From assembly GCA_963921195.1 (NCBI GenBank), contig OY992536.1:89633007-89697006 (forward strand): a stretch of DNA of 64,000 nt, read 5' to 3'. Each line of letters begins with the position of its first letter. Position 1 is the stretch's first letter. The stretch comes from Pegoplata infirma (taxonomy: Eukaryota > Arthropoda > Insecta > Diptera > Anthomyiidae). The position numbers were made by a program, and so were the translations under genes. This document shows positions 44,856 through 56,929 of the stretch, piece by piece. The notes below the pieces were generated by a model. That model saw only the letters and a program-made list of their open reading frames with translations, had not been told where the DNA came from and did not search any database.

Positions 44856-47767
44856 ACTCTAATCAATTTTCATGTAAATTTACCCTGTTTATAGTAGGTA
44901 ACTTGTCTCCTACTATAAACAGTGTACAAATACACGTTGTGTTTAAAGTGATAGACACAAAGTATGTAAACGTACATATTCATGTGTCTACAAAATGTTA
45001 CGGAACAAAAAATGTTTCAATAAATTTTACGGTTTTTGTGTGTAAACATAAATTTTAATTTAGTAAACTTAAAATAGAAATGCCTGAAAATACAAAAAAA
45101 TTATGTGCATATACATTGAAAATGCTTTTTATAAAACATCCCTAAATCTTTAAAATTCAAATATTAAAAAACAAGAAATTTATTTTTAAATGATGTTTTA
45201 TTAAAAAATAAAAATTTTAATAAAGACTTAAAACAAACTTAAAATTTCATAAAAACGCTAAAACTGCATAAAAAAGTTTAGTTTAAACAAATAAACAATT
45301 AAATTACCAATGTTGCTGAAAGAATTTTATCTTTTAACTAACGTTTGCTTAGATCTAACAACTTTGCCATAAAAAATTTCCCGGAGTCCGAAAATTTTTC
45401 TATAGAAAAGTGTTTCATAATTAGAGAATTATGAAATTTAAACATTTTTTAATCTCAAAAATGTGTCAAATTTTGTGTATTTTTCTTTAGAAAAAGTTTT
45501 TCAAAATCTGAGAATTTTTCTATAGAAAAAATGTCTCAGAATCTGAGAATTTTTCTATATAAAAAAAAAAGTTTTAGAATCAGAGATTTTGTCGACAGAG
45601 AAAATGATTCAGATTCTAAAAATTTTTCTATAGACAAATTATAGGAGAATTTTCTCAGATTCTGAGACTTTTTTTATATAGAAAAATTCTCAGATTCTGA
45701 GACATTTTTTCCACAGAAAGTTCTCAGATTCTGAAACATTTTTTCTATAGAAAAACCTCTTAGATTCTGACACATTTTTCTATAAAAAAGTTCTCGTATT
45801 CTGATACATTTTTTCTACAGAAAAATTCTCAAATTTTGAGACATTTTTTTATAGAAACATTTTTTCTATAGAGGAATTCTCAGATTCTGAGACAATTTTT
45901 CTATAGAAAAATTCTCAAATTTTGAAAAAATGTCTCAGAATTTGAGACAAAATATCTCAGAATTTTTTATGGAAAAAATGTCTAAGAATCTGAAAACTTT
46001 CTGTAGAAAAAATTTCTAAGAATCTGAGAATTTTTGTAAAGCAAAATGTCTCAGAATCTGAGAATTTTTCTATAGAAAAAATGGCTCAGAATCTGAGAAT
46101 TTTTCTATAGAAGAAATGTCTCAGAATCTGAGAATTTTTCTATAGAAAAAAATGTCTCAAAATCTGAGAATTTTTCTATAGAAAAAATGTCTCAGAATTT
46201 GAAAATTTTTCTGTAGAAAAAATTTCTAAGAATCTCAGAATTTTTGTAAAGAAAAATGTCTCAGAATCTGAGAATTTTTCTATAGAAAAAATTTCTCATA
46301 ATCTGAGAATTTTTCTATAGAAAAAATGTCTCAGAATCTGAGAATTTTTCTATAGAAAAAATGTCTCAGAATCTGAGAATTTTTCTATAAAAAAAATGTC
46401 TCAGAATCTGAGAATTTTTTTATAGAAAAAATGTCTTAGAATCTGAGAATTTTTCTATAGAAAAGATGTCTCAGAATTTGAGAATTTTTGTATAGAAAAG
46501 ATGTCTCAGAATCTGATAATTTTTCTATAGAAAAAATGTCTCAGAATCACAGAATTTTTCTATAGAAAAAATGTCTCAGAATCTGAGAATTTTTTTATAG
46601 AAAAAATGTCTCAGAATCTGAGAATTTTTCTATAGAAAATATGTCTCAAAATCTGAGAATTTTTCTATAGAAAAAATATCTCAGAATCTGTGAATTTTTT
46701 CTATACAAAAAATGTCTCAGAATCTGAGAATTTTTCTATAGAAAAAATGTCTCAGAATCTGAGAATTTTTCTATAGAAAAAATGTCTCAGAATCTGAGAA
46801 GTTTTCTATAGAAAAAATGTCTCAGAATCTGAGAATTTTTCTATAGAAAAAATGTCTCAGAATCTGAGAATTTTTCTATAGAAAAAATGTCTCAGAATCT
46901 GAGAATTTTTCTATAGAAAAAATGTCTCAGAATCTAAGAATTTTTCGATAGAAAAAATGTCTCAGAATCTGAGAATTTTTCTATAGAAAAAATGTCAAGG
47001 AAAAAAAATTTGATAAAATTAAATGGCGATATGAAACCGTTTACCGGATTTTAAATTTTTTTAGATATTCGAATTCAGCGCATCAAAATAAATATGACGT
47101 ATCGCAGGACTTTTTTAAAATCTTCAAAAATCTAAAGCTTATTGCGCCTGATCGGGTTCACATTTCTACGACAAAATTTTACAATAAAATTTTGACTGGA
47201 TCCTGCAGAAAATCAAAAGTGCCGTGGTCCACCATTTGTTGGCTGTGTTTCCCCCAATTTCTATAAACAACATGAAAAATAAATCAGTTTTAGAATTTAG
47301 ATAAAAATATTAGTGAAAAAAAATTTACCATTTTTGAGGGATACCAATTGTTGTTAAAAGCATTGCACCAATTGTATCTCTTTTTTATGGAACTCCAAAA
47401 ACCTCCAGAATTTCATTGGTTTTTTTAATATTTTGTCCGTTTTTATTCGTCTTGATGTTATTTTTAAAATTATTTGATATTTTGTTTTTTATTTTAATAA
47501 AAGTTTTGACAATTTCCATAATACTATGTTAAATTATGTACGATTACATATTTTGTGTCTGAAATAAATTTTACATAGAAAAATTGTATATTTAAAGTGA
47601 AACTGCTTATTATTTTATAAACATGTTTCACAACACACAATGTACTACACTTTGTGTGTATCTTTTACAAATAAAACACAACGTGTTTACATTTGCGCAT
47701 TTTCTGTAAATATACATGAAAATTTACTATCTTGATAATAGTAAAGTTACATGCATTTTTTAGAGTG
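44856..47767. mobile_element. CACTCTAA-ended TIR element carrying a satellite
   Basis: The left end CACTCTAATCAATTTTCATG and the right end, reverse-complemented, CACTCTAAAAAATGCATG, share CATGTAA.TTTAC and AACACGTTGT-like inner blocks. TA flanks are not preserved. It holds the 35-bp satellite 45365-46995. About 47000-47560 has no recognised content. Confidence 0.55.
45365..46995. repeat. 35-bp satellite of two palindromes
   Basis: About 45 copies of a 35-bp unit (spacing checked at 46331 to 46366). Each unit joins CTCAGAATCTGAG to TTTTTCTATAGAAAAA, both palindromic, with an AATGT link. Copies before about 45930 are in the opposite orientation to those after about 45950. The later half is the more uniform. 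Confidence 0.95.
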
Positions 47768-48419
47768 TTGAAGAAACATAAAATTTTAATTTTCTAAGGT
47801 AAAATTTAAGAACCTCATACTAAAACCAGAATATTTTTTGATCCCATTGGGATCCCACTCTGAATTTTGGATATGTTGTACAAAAGAGTATTGTTTATCA
47901 CCAAACTTTTTTTTAAAAAAATCGAAGATGTGTTTTTTTTAAATATTCGCAAACAAAAAATGTTTTTGAATTTTTGCAACACTTCTGAAAAAAAACCGTA
48001 TGCTTTTGAAAATATTTTCTTAAAGAAGAAGAATTAAGCTTTCATATGAGCCATTACTTGTGATAATCGGATTACTAGGTAAAAAGTTAGAGCACGTTAA
48101 ACGTCATGTATTTTTCTTACTTTTGCTAAAAAAGTCGAACTTTGACCCGCGATAATTTGAAAACTACAGCAAATTTTGAAAATCCAAAAATGCAACATAT
48201 GTCATATAAACGTGGATATCTATGAGCCAAATTCTCAGTGGCGTCCAAAAGCATGTTTCCGAACAGTGGGGCGAAAATTTTTGGAATTACCCATATATTC
48301 TATAGAAAATAATTATATGTGCATAGAAGAAAATTCCTATATATTCTTTTAGATTTGCAATGTAATTAAGTAGTTTGTGAAAATTTGTGTTCGCCTTGTG
48401 TATTTAAACTTTTTTAAGC

Positions 48420-48880
48420 CTAGGAGGCATAAAACCCGCCAAGGTTTTTAATGTACCAATACCCCTTGTCCCCCGTTTAGTCAGTATTTAAAGTTAAAGT
48501 CCTTTAATGGTCTTGTACGGCTTTGACTTTGAAATGACCTTGGCACAAAAGGTCCTAAAGAGGAATTTAATTAGGTGAAGGTCGGGACTAATGGATGACC
48601 TCTCCAATACTGGTATGTTGTGCGCATATAGGAAGTTTTTTGTCAAGCGAGTGACATGGATTTGAGCGTTATCTTGTGAGAATGTCCAATTATCTCCATA
48701 CAGTTCGGTAGCAAAGTCTATTAAATGGTCCCAAACAAGTAAAAATATATTTTTGCACTATTTTTATTGGAAACAAATCATATTCAAACCCTTCTTCATG
48801 ATCCAAATGCATCTTATACCATGACGGATTCGAAACTGTGCTTTCGAAAATTGCACGTTTGGCGGAAATGTGTTAAATCT
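48420..48880 (-). pseudogene. Tc1-like transposase relic, left arm
   Basis: This is an inverted, diverged copy of the relic in the right arm. The minus strand shows an SPDLHLIKF segment where Tc1 transposases have SPDLNPIE. Stops and shifts throughout. Confidence 0.65.
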
Positions 48881-48984
48881 CTACAAGAGAAGTGGTGACC
48901 ATCAGCGCCGTCTTAATTTAACTTTTTTTCGTCTTATTTAGTGATAAAAAAAGTTTAATTTGGATGGCAATGATCGTCAACACC

Positions 48985-49470
48985 AATATTGGAGAGATTT
49001 AAGACAGCCGCGCCAAACGTGCTATTTGCAAAATCACGGTTGCGAATCCGTTATGGTATGGGGTGCATTTGGATGAAGAGGACGGTTCCGAATATGATTT
49101 GCCCACACTAAAAATAATGTAACAATATAATTTTACTTGTTCGGGAACATTTAATAGACTTTTCTACCGAACCGTGTGGAGATAATTGGACATTCCACCA
49201 AGACAACGCTCCAATCCATGTAATTGGTTTGACAAAAAACTTGTTTAATGCGCCCAGCATACCAGTATTGAAGTGGCCAGGCATTAGTCCTGACATAAAC
49301 CTAACTAAATTCCTCCTTAGGACCCTTTCTGCCAAGGTCGTTTCAAGGTCAAAGCGGTACACTACGCGCTAAGGACTTAAATTTGCGATATTGACGAAAC
49401 GAGGGAAAAATGGTATTGGCACATTAAAAAACTTGATTGGTTTTATGCCTCGTAGTCTTAAACAAGTATA
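48985..49470 (+). pseudogene. Tc1-like transposase relic, right arm
   Basis: The plus strand, in changing frames, shows CESVMVWGAFG (about 49036-49075), NWTFHQDNAPIHV with the second catalytic Asp region (about 49180-49215), SPDINL (about 49285-49302) and a terminal MPRSLKQV segment (about 49446-49470). These are in the order of the DDE domain of Tc1 transposases. In-frame stops and indels make it non-functional. Confidence 0.8.
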
Positions 49471-49741
49471 AATTCATTAAATATTCATATAACCTAATTA
49501 AATTGTATATCAAAAAGAAAATATATGAATTATCCTTTATGCACATATAATTATTTTCTATGAAGTATATTTTCATTCCTCATTTTCTGTATTAAAAAAT
49601 AAAGTTTAAAATTAATGTTTTTATGATTTTAAACCTTACTTAAAAACATAACAAAATATCAACCAAACTTGAAAAAATATTTTGTTTTCTTTCCTATAAC
49701 TCAATATACTACAGTGCACATATAATTATTTGTCTTAGGTA

Positions 49742-51540
49742 GTATTTTTGACGTTTCCCAAGCGCCTTTGATAAAAAAATAAAAATTTCAGTGGGCTATA
49801 AAAAAGAAGTCCGAACTGACTTTGCAAAACCCTTTGACCATTTGATGGTCAACTTTAACATGGCGTTAAAGCCATTGAGGCTCATTTTTCTTGTTGCACA
49901 GTGTTATTTGGCGATATACACTGAAAAATATATATTATACCTTCATTAAGAGCAGCTAAGAACTCATTTGTTTCAATTTTTTTTTAATATAGCTAAGAAG
50001 AAGAGAAAATTTCCAATATTATGCAAAAAAAATCATTCAAATTCCTTCAACCGTTCAAATTTACAACGGTTTAAAAATGGCTTACTTTGTCATATTATTA
50101 CATTTTTAGTACAAATTATAAAGAAAACGCATTTTTCCTTTTAAGAGTAAATACGCCAATTCTCCCAAACTTAAAGTTGATTATTGATTTTAAAGGCTAA
50201 ATTTAGAAAGGATAGAGTTGTTTTAATAAAACAAAAGCAAAAAATAATAGAAAAATAAAAACAAATAATAAATCTTTGAGGTTGCTTTTTAAGGTTAGGA
50301 AAATTTTGTTTTATCTGTAATTTTTACAATCTTCAAAATTTTTTAACGCCCATCCGATTTTGCAATAAGGCATTCAAAAAGCTTTAGATTTTTTTTTATT
50401 TCAAGTGATTTTATGCAGCGCCTTGGATGTGCGATCGCAAAATGTCTGGAGATAAAAGTGCAAATATTTCCGCTTACAATGACTTTTATGACAATGATAT
50501 GCACGAAATCAATTATTTACATCGCTGCATTACTTCCTAGTCACTTAACATTAAATTTTAGCTTTGTTTGCTAATGCAAAATGTCGAAACAAAATTTGTG
50601 AATTTTGAAAATTTTTAAAATGTCCCCTAAAATTTTTGCAATTCTAAATTTTAAGATGCCCACTTGACTCGGACGTGTTAATAATGAAAAACTTTAACCT
50701 CAAAAAGCGCTGGCCAATTTGAAATAAAATTGCGAATGTGCCTGGCGAAAAACAGCTGTTTTCAAAAAATTTCGCTCATTCTCTCAATTTTTGAGGAGAC
50801 GGTACAACGCCCCTAGCAAGGGCACATTAGGAGGTTCTTCCATAAGTTGTAGGTAATTACCACAGTACAGACTAGTATGCAAACAATGGTGCTAATTTCG
50901 TACTTTCCAATATGGTGGTATGGTTTTTAGTACAGAATTATCATCGCTGCCTAGTGTATGTGTACCTGTACGTGTGGGCTTTTGTGTGTATTTATGTTGT
51001 TTGTTTACGTTTTGTATGAAACGTCAAAAGTTACACCGTGTGCTGTCACTAATACTTACACACATCAAATGCACCTCTGTGAACCTACTACTCATGTAAT
51101 GTGGTAATTACAGCAGCTATCGACTACTTTGATCGGAATTCAATTATGTTAATGCGCACACATTCCATGGCCAAACAACCACAAAAATTATAAAAAAAGA
51201 ACAAATTTGGTTTCAATTTTGGACCCCCTATATTTTTTGATTAAATGATATTCTGGCAGGTCTATTAATGTCAGATTTATCTCTCAGGTATAATCAGTCT
51301 ATCGTATGCTGGTTGACATCTAAAACAAAAAACCAAGGACGCAAAATAAAAAAGAATGAAAAAATATTGGTTTTTACCCAATTTTTAGACTTTAAATGTC
51401 TACAAATTTTGCAGAAAAGAACTTTTGGGCAAAAAAAAAATTGAGACTAGTTTTTTATATTATTGATCTTTCTGTATTCACAGATTCATGTAAAAGAAAT
51501 AATTGACAGCTAAACTCAGGTATCAAGAGGTGCAAAAAAA
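49742..51540. other. spacer, largely unrecognised
   Basis: No gene found. About 50800-51150 is less AT-rich and single-copy-looking, with CA/GT-rich words. It could hold regulatory or untranslated Irk sequence, but I see no splice or coding evidence. The rest is AT-rich. Confidence 0.35.
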
Positions 51541-51544
51541 ATAT

Positions 51545-51870
51545 TCTTGCCCATATGTATTATTGATCAGTCATCGATTCTAAGACATTCTAGCGATGTC
51601 TGTCCGTCTGTAGAGGACACGATACAGTCCAAAATAAAGGAGCTATACTTCCGAAGTTTGGCACGAATATGTCTTATATTCCTATCAGGTTAAGTTCAGA
51701 AATGGGCAAAATCGGACCAAGGAGAAAAAAGTGCCCCCTTAGAGAACTAAACCAACCTCAGAAAACGCCATTTTTTTGCAGGGTTTTTTGTACTTTTGTT
51801 AAAGCAAATCCAACATTTTTATGTCCGCTGAAGTTTAAAACCCTGCATGTGGACCCAGCGAATAAAAATA
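51545..51870 (+). mobile_element. DINE-1/HINE-type fragment
   Basis: CGATTCTAAGACATTCTAGC, GATGTCTGTCCGTCTG and the following 260 bp match the body of the element at 60333-60958 (GGCACGAATATGTCT, GTTAAGTTCAGAAATGGG, TTTTTATGTC). The 5' and 3' ends are missing. Confidence 0.7.
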
Positions 51871-51894
51871 AAAAAATTGAAAAAATATTGTTGG

Positions 51895-52040
51895 TCGGTT
51901 ATATGTATATTTGACCCCTCTAGGGGCAGTCTTTTGGCAGTAAGAGTGGTGTGAGAGCCTCCTATGGAATTGGAGATAGAGTGTTAGCTTGTTAAAAAAA
52001 TGTAACGGGTAAGAATTAATGGGGGTTGGTTTTTCATTAG
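51895..52040 (+). repeat. fragment of the foldback-transposon arm
   Basis: TTTGACCCCTCTAGGGGCAG, GGAATTGGAGATAGAGTGT and AGAATTAATGGGGGTTGG match the arm unit at about 27680-27770 and 28090. Confidence 0.65.
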
Positions 52041-52463
52041 AAGCTGAAATATTTCTGGTTTTTTTAAAGTGCTTCAAGTTTTAGAGCACGAAATTTTTGT
52101 GAAATATTTTTTTAAAAAATTTTTAAAGGACATTATTAACATCCGTTTTACTGATAAGTCAAAATAAAAAAATGGAAAAATTAGCTCAGATTCCCATCTT
52201 TCATTGCCATCAACAGTGACATTATAAGACAAGTACAAATATTTAAAAATTATCTTACAAAATGTCATCCTTTTAAAATTGTATGTCCTTTTAAAAAAGC
52301 AAAAAAAAATGATTTCTAAAAGTATACAAAACCATGAAAATTTGTATTATTTAACTCTTAACTTTCAAGCAAAACTGTTTTTTCTGGGTTTTTCACTTTA
52401 AAAATTTAAAAAAAAAAATTCTAGCATTTGTTCAAATTTTATATTTTTAGCCCACATTCAAGT
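52041..52463. other. spacer, nothing recognised
   Basis: AT-rich sequence with no gene or defined repeat. Confidence 0.4.
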
Positions 52464-52626
52464 TACACTCAAAAAAAAAAAACTGTAATGTTAGCAAAAA
52501 AAGCTTGTAAACCTACAAGAAAATTTGCTGATTTTGAACCCACAATTTTTTTGCTAAAGTTAGCAAAAATGTTTTGCCAATAATTAGTTAACTAAATATT
52601 TTTTTTTTAACTTAGCTTATACACAT

Positions 52627-55600
52627 TAGAGCACCCATAAATGCAAATGTGTTAATTTTTCCACTCCCCGCGCAATTTCCAGTATATTGGGTGTTAAAAA
52701 TAATATCCGTGCCAAAACTGGACCTATCGGATGAAAACAGGCCAGTCACTTTCGACTTTTAGGCCTAAAAATGGACTAAAATTAGTACAAACATTTTTAA
52801 CGCTATAACTTTTAATCCAAGGGCTTCACGAAAAAAATGCACATAATCATTTTGATGCATAACCAGATGACAAACATTTTTGTCATACACCATTTCCAGA
52901 TATCTATGGTCCGTCATGGTGATTTAGGCGATCAATATCAAAAATTGTGATATAATAATTTTTCAAACGGCCCACGTTATTTTATGGATGACTGTATTTC
53001 GGTTTAGTCATCGCAAGATCGTAGGATAGTTTAAGTAGCTTAAACTGGGAAAACAGTTCCAAGAAATCTCATGTCTGTTAGTCAGAATATAAGGGCCAAA
53101 GTTCACGACTTTCTTTATATTTAGTTTTTGTGCACATATTTGGCTTAAAATACGTCGCAGACAATAAATGTTTTCACGAAACGTGTAGAAAGGAAAATTT
53201 CCTACAAATATTGGTATTTGCATTTTTTTGTCTGATTGACTCCTTTTGAGATAGAGAGAAAATTATCGAAATTTTACCAAATATACACTCAAAATAATAA
53301 CTCTGTTAAATTACAGAAAAACTCTGCTAATTTAACAGAGTACACCATACTTTTCCAGCTAACAACATTTCTTGGTAATTTTACTAAAAAAACTCTGTAA
53401 AATGATTTTGACAGAAAAAAACTGTTAATTAACAGAGTTTATAGTAAAATATTGGTAAAATATGAAAGCTTTTTTTCAGAGAAAATTCTGTAATTTTACT
53501 ATAAAACTCTGTAAAATGATTTGGACAAAAAAAAACGGTTAATTTACAGAGTTTCTAGTAAAATATTGGTTAAATAGACCACCATTTAGCAAATAAAACT
53601 ATATATTTGAAAAATACATTTAATGCAAAAAAAAAATTACAGAAAAAACTCTGTAAATTTACAGAGTTTAGTTAAATGCATGTTATTTTGTAAATTTTTT
53701 ATAAGATTTCTGAAAAAAAATTTTATAACTTTTTTTGCTACTTTTTCAACTTTTTCTCAAAAAAAAAATATTCAGATAAAATTTTGATGTTTGGTAACAA
53801 AAACAAAAACTACTCAAAACAGAAAACTTTTTTGGTTATAAAAAAATTCGAAGTATTTTGCTTAGATCTGTATTTTAGCAGAAAACTCTGTTAATTATCT
53901 GTAAAATTAAGATTACAAAGTAAAAAGTAATATAACAGAGGAAACTTTGTTTTTTTTGTCACAACAAAATACAAAGTATTTTCTTTAAATCTGTATTTTG
54001 ACAGAAAACTCTGTCAAATATCTGTTGAATTGAGATTACAGTCATTTTACAGAGTATTTTACAGAGTTATTATTTTGAGTGTATGTATTGGAGTGCTACT
54101 TAAAATAAAACTTTAGATTTTCAGTGTGTTCGGGTCGAAATATTGTGAAACTAACAATAAGTCCAAAAATGATATGATTAAAATTTAAGGAAAATCAAAG
54201 AACTCTAACTCATTCCACTTTTTGAATTTTGGGCAAAGATATCATAATTAATAAAAATATATCTTTTTATGAAAAAATTTTAATAGAATTTTTTATTTAT
54301 TTATCATTTACTCAAAAATACTTGGATAAAAAAATTAACATGCTATGACATCATTAACTCCGTTCAAAATTTTATGCAACGAATTACTATGGATTTTAGG
54401 GTACTTCAAATTAGTATTTTCGAATTATTAAAAATTTAATTTAACCAAATTTTGAAAACTAATATTTCAAATACAAATATTTGTAAAATTCTTATGTGTC
54501 CAAATTCATTAATGAAATTTTAATAAAAAATTTGTTTAATAAATCTCAAATAAGCCACTTTTAATTTTAATGAATTTGGATCTTAAGGACATATTTAATT
54601 AGTTATGTGTATAGAAATCTTAATTTTCGAAATTTTGTGTACTAAAATTTTTCAAATATCAAAAATTCGCATTTGAAGTACCCCCAAAATCCATGGTAAT
54701 TTTTATTGCACGGCTTAATGATGTAATAGAAAAATAGTTTTAGTCAAAGTTTATTTTGAGAAATGCTAAATAAAAAATATGAATTAATTAATTTCGCTAA
54801 AAAAATATTTTTGTTTTGAATTATGGTCCTTTGGTCTAATACTCTAAAATTTTACCTCAAATTAACACGGGATGTAGTTTTTTGATTTTCCTGAAATTTT
54901 TACTATATCATTTTTAGACCTAGTTACACAACATTCTGACCCCAATACATTAAAAATCTAAAGTTTAGTTTTAAGTGCCACTCTAATATAAAGTTTTTGT
55001 AAAACTTCGACATTTTGCTCTATTTCTCAAAAACGCCAATCAGACAAAACAAAAATAAAAATGCCAATATTTTTCGGCATTTTTATTTTTTCTGCTCTGA
55101 AAGTTGTGTGAAAACATTCATTGAGTGCAACCGACTTGTTTTAAGACAAATATATTAAAAAAAAAACTTAATATAAAAAAAAAACGTGAACTTCGACTTT
55201 AATATTTTGACTATCAGACATGAGATTGCTTGGAACTGCTTTCCGAGGTTAAACTACTAATAACACCCTACGATCCTGCGATAACCAAACCGAAATACAG
55301 TCATGAATAAATAAACGAGGGACGTTTGAAAAATTATTATATCACAATTTTTGATTTTGATCGCTTAAAACACCATGAGGGACCATAGATATCAGGAAAT
55401 GGTGTATGACAAAAATGTTTGTCATCTGGTTCTGCATCACAATGATTATCTGCATTTTTTTCGTAAAGCCCTTAGATTAAAAGTTATAGCGTTAAAAATG
55501 TTTGTACCAATTTTAGTCCATTTTTAGGCCTAAAAGTCGAAAGTGACTGGCCTGTTTTCATCCGATAGGTCCAGTTTTGGCACGGATATTATTTTTAACG

Positions 55601-55677
55601 CCCAAGCTACCGGAAATTGCGCGGGGAGCGGCAAAATTAATACTTTTGACATTCCAGTGTATTTCATGGGTGCTCTA
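52627..55677. mobile_element. 3-kb hAT-type palindromic element
   Basis: The ends TAGAGCACCCAT are exactly inverted. The exact 8-bp duplication ATACACAT (52619-52626, 55678-55685) fits nTnnnnAn. Apart from a nested 796-bp element in the left arm, the whole element is one long inverted repeat, with arms of about 1.1 kb meeting near 54560. No coding relic is recognised. Confidence 0.9.
53286..54081 (-). mobile_element. CACTC element with CTCTGTAAATTTACAGAG words
   Basis: The ends are CACTCAAAATAATAACTCTG in inverse, with TA outside (53284-53285, 54082-54083). The right arm of the surrounding palindrome provides an uninterrupted counterpart, confirming insertion. It is nearly the same sequence as 56930-58807 without that copy's insert, in the opposite orientation. 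It is 796 bp and non-coding. Confidence 0.9.
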
Positions 55678-56929
55678 ATACACATCTGAGGACCCCATTG
55701 GGTTCGGACCCGATAGGTCCAGACCACGATGGGCCTAGACCTAGTTGGGTTCCTTAAAAATCGTCATAGTTTTTGATCCAAAATTTGTGTCCGTTTCGCT
55801 CTACCTTGCTTAGTTTTTGAGATACGTGATTATAGGGGACCACTGGGGTCTTGAGAATTAAAAAACTTGGAAACTTCAAAAATATTACTCGGAGAGCTTT
55901 TGTCTTTTTTGGTCTTGTTCTACGTGTTGAGAGCTACAAAAACGCTTTTGGACTTTTTGTTGTGTCGGCAATATTTACCGAGATATGAGCATTTTAAAAT
56001 TTTCGGGAATGCTAACTTTTTTGGATCCAAAGTTAGGGCCCATTAGGGTCCACACATGTGAAGAGGACCGGCGATACTATGGAGATTCTAAGAACCAAAA
56101 ATGGCCTTTATTTTGCTCTATCTGGCTTAGTTTCCGAGATAGCGCCATTTTAAGTTTTCTGAAAATAAAAAAAAATTTACCATTTATTTTGCTAATATTA
56201 GCAAAAAATCTTGTAAAAATGTAGTCAACTCAATTTCAAATTTAGCAAAAGAAATTAGTTCAAAGTTTGTTTAAAATTGCTAATGTGCTAAATGAAGTTT
56301 ACAAAAATTTTTTGCTAACATGCTAATCTCAACTAAAAATTTGCTAAAAGTTAGCTAACTAGCGTTAGCAAAAAAAATTAGTATTTTTTTGAGTGTAAGA
56401 ATATAAGTATAGTAGTTTTAATAATTTTTTGTTAGTCAGGTAAACTGTTTTACACTATTTATAAAACAATAATGAATTACATCACGTACAAGTTTAATAA
56501 AAAATACAAATGTAAATTAATTTTTATTGATTTATTGTCAAATTGCAGAAAAACAAAGCAAAATGCATAATATAAAAAACTATTTGCATACTAGTTTTTA
56601 TATTTAAATCCAAACAAAGGTATACAGACATTTATTATGCGTTTTGGTTTAGGTTGGTAAATAACTAAATAGTTCTGAGAGCAGAGCAATTGGTACCCTT
56701 TAGAGAGTTTCACACTTAATTTTTTTTTTTAATATTTGTACGACCGCACATTGGGTTGAAATGTTCGGTACCAAATTGGCGATTAATTGAAATTTATAAA
56801 TGAAGTTTTTTTATACAATTTGGTGTGGAGTAAAAGAAGTTAAAATTCTGCACCACTAGTTATCAAAATCAATCAACTAAGTTTGTTACATTTTTTTCGA
56901 TGAGCTGTCAAAGTTAGCAAATTATTGTA

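Larger units (their letters stand above)
42816..48295. mobile_element. TATGGGCCATTCC foldback element
   Basis: Termini are TATGGG..ATTCC in inverse with TA outside (42814-42815, 48296-48297; surroundings are ATATAT, so the boundary is ambiguous). Arms of about 500 bp (42816-43345 and 47770-48295) share inverted GTGGGATC..GGGATCAAAAA, ATCGAAGATGTGTTTTTTT and TTACTTTTGC..AAAAAGTC-type blocks. It carries the LINE at 43380-44817 and the element at 44856-47767. Confidence 0.75.
42635..49739. mobile_element. Tc1-like element, inverted duplicate, enlarged by nested insertions
   Basis: The ends CCTAAGACAAATAATTATATG and their inverse match for about 55 bp, with TA on both sides (42633-42634, 49740-49741). 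Left-end sequence (42635-42813) resumes after 48297 and mirrors 49530-49739 closely, so 42816-48295 is an insertion. The element's own 1.6 kb is a palindrome centred near 48942, with Tc1 transposase relics in both arms. Confidence 0.8.
52466..56395. mobile_element. outer CACTC element with GTTAGCAAAA repeats
   Basis: The ends are CACTCAAAAAAA in inverse, with TA outside (52464-52465, 56396-56397). Subterminal parts (52500-52615, 56190-56390) are rich in GTTAGCAAA/TTTGCTAAC words. It contains the hAT palindrome 52627-55677. The segment 55690-56160 (repeated GGTCC and GAGATA..GAGCATTTTAA words) is not otherwise identified. Confidence 0.75.

Noticed and set aside
45365..46995. CRISPR-like array (regular 35-bp period)
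   Set aside because: There are no unique spacers; the whole unit repeats, in a clearly eukaryotic setting.
49108..49362. 84-residue minus-strand frame
   Set aside because: It is antisense to the Tc1 transposase relic on the plus strand.
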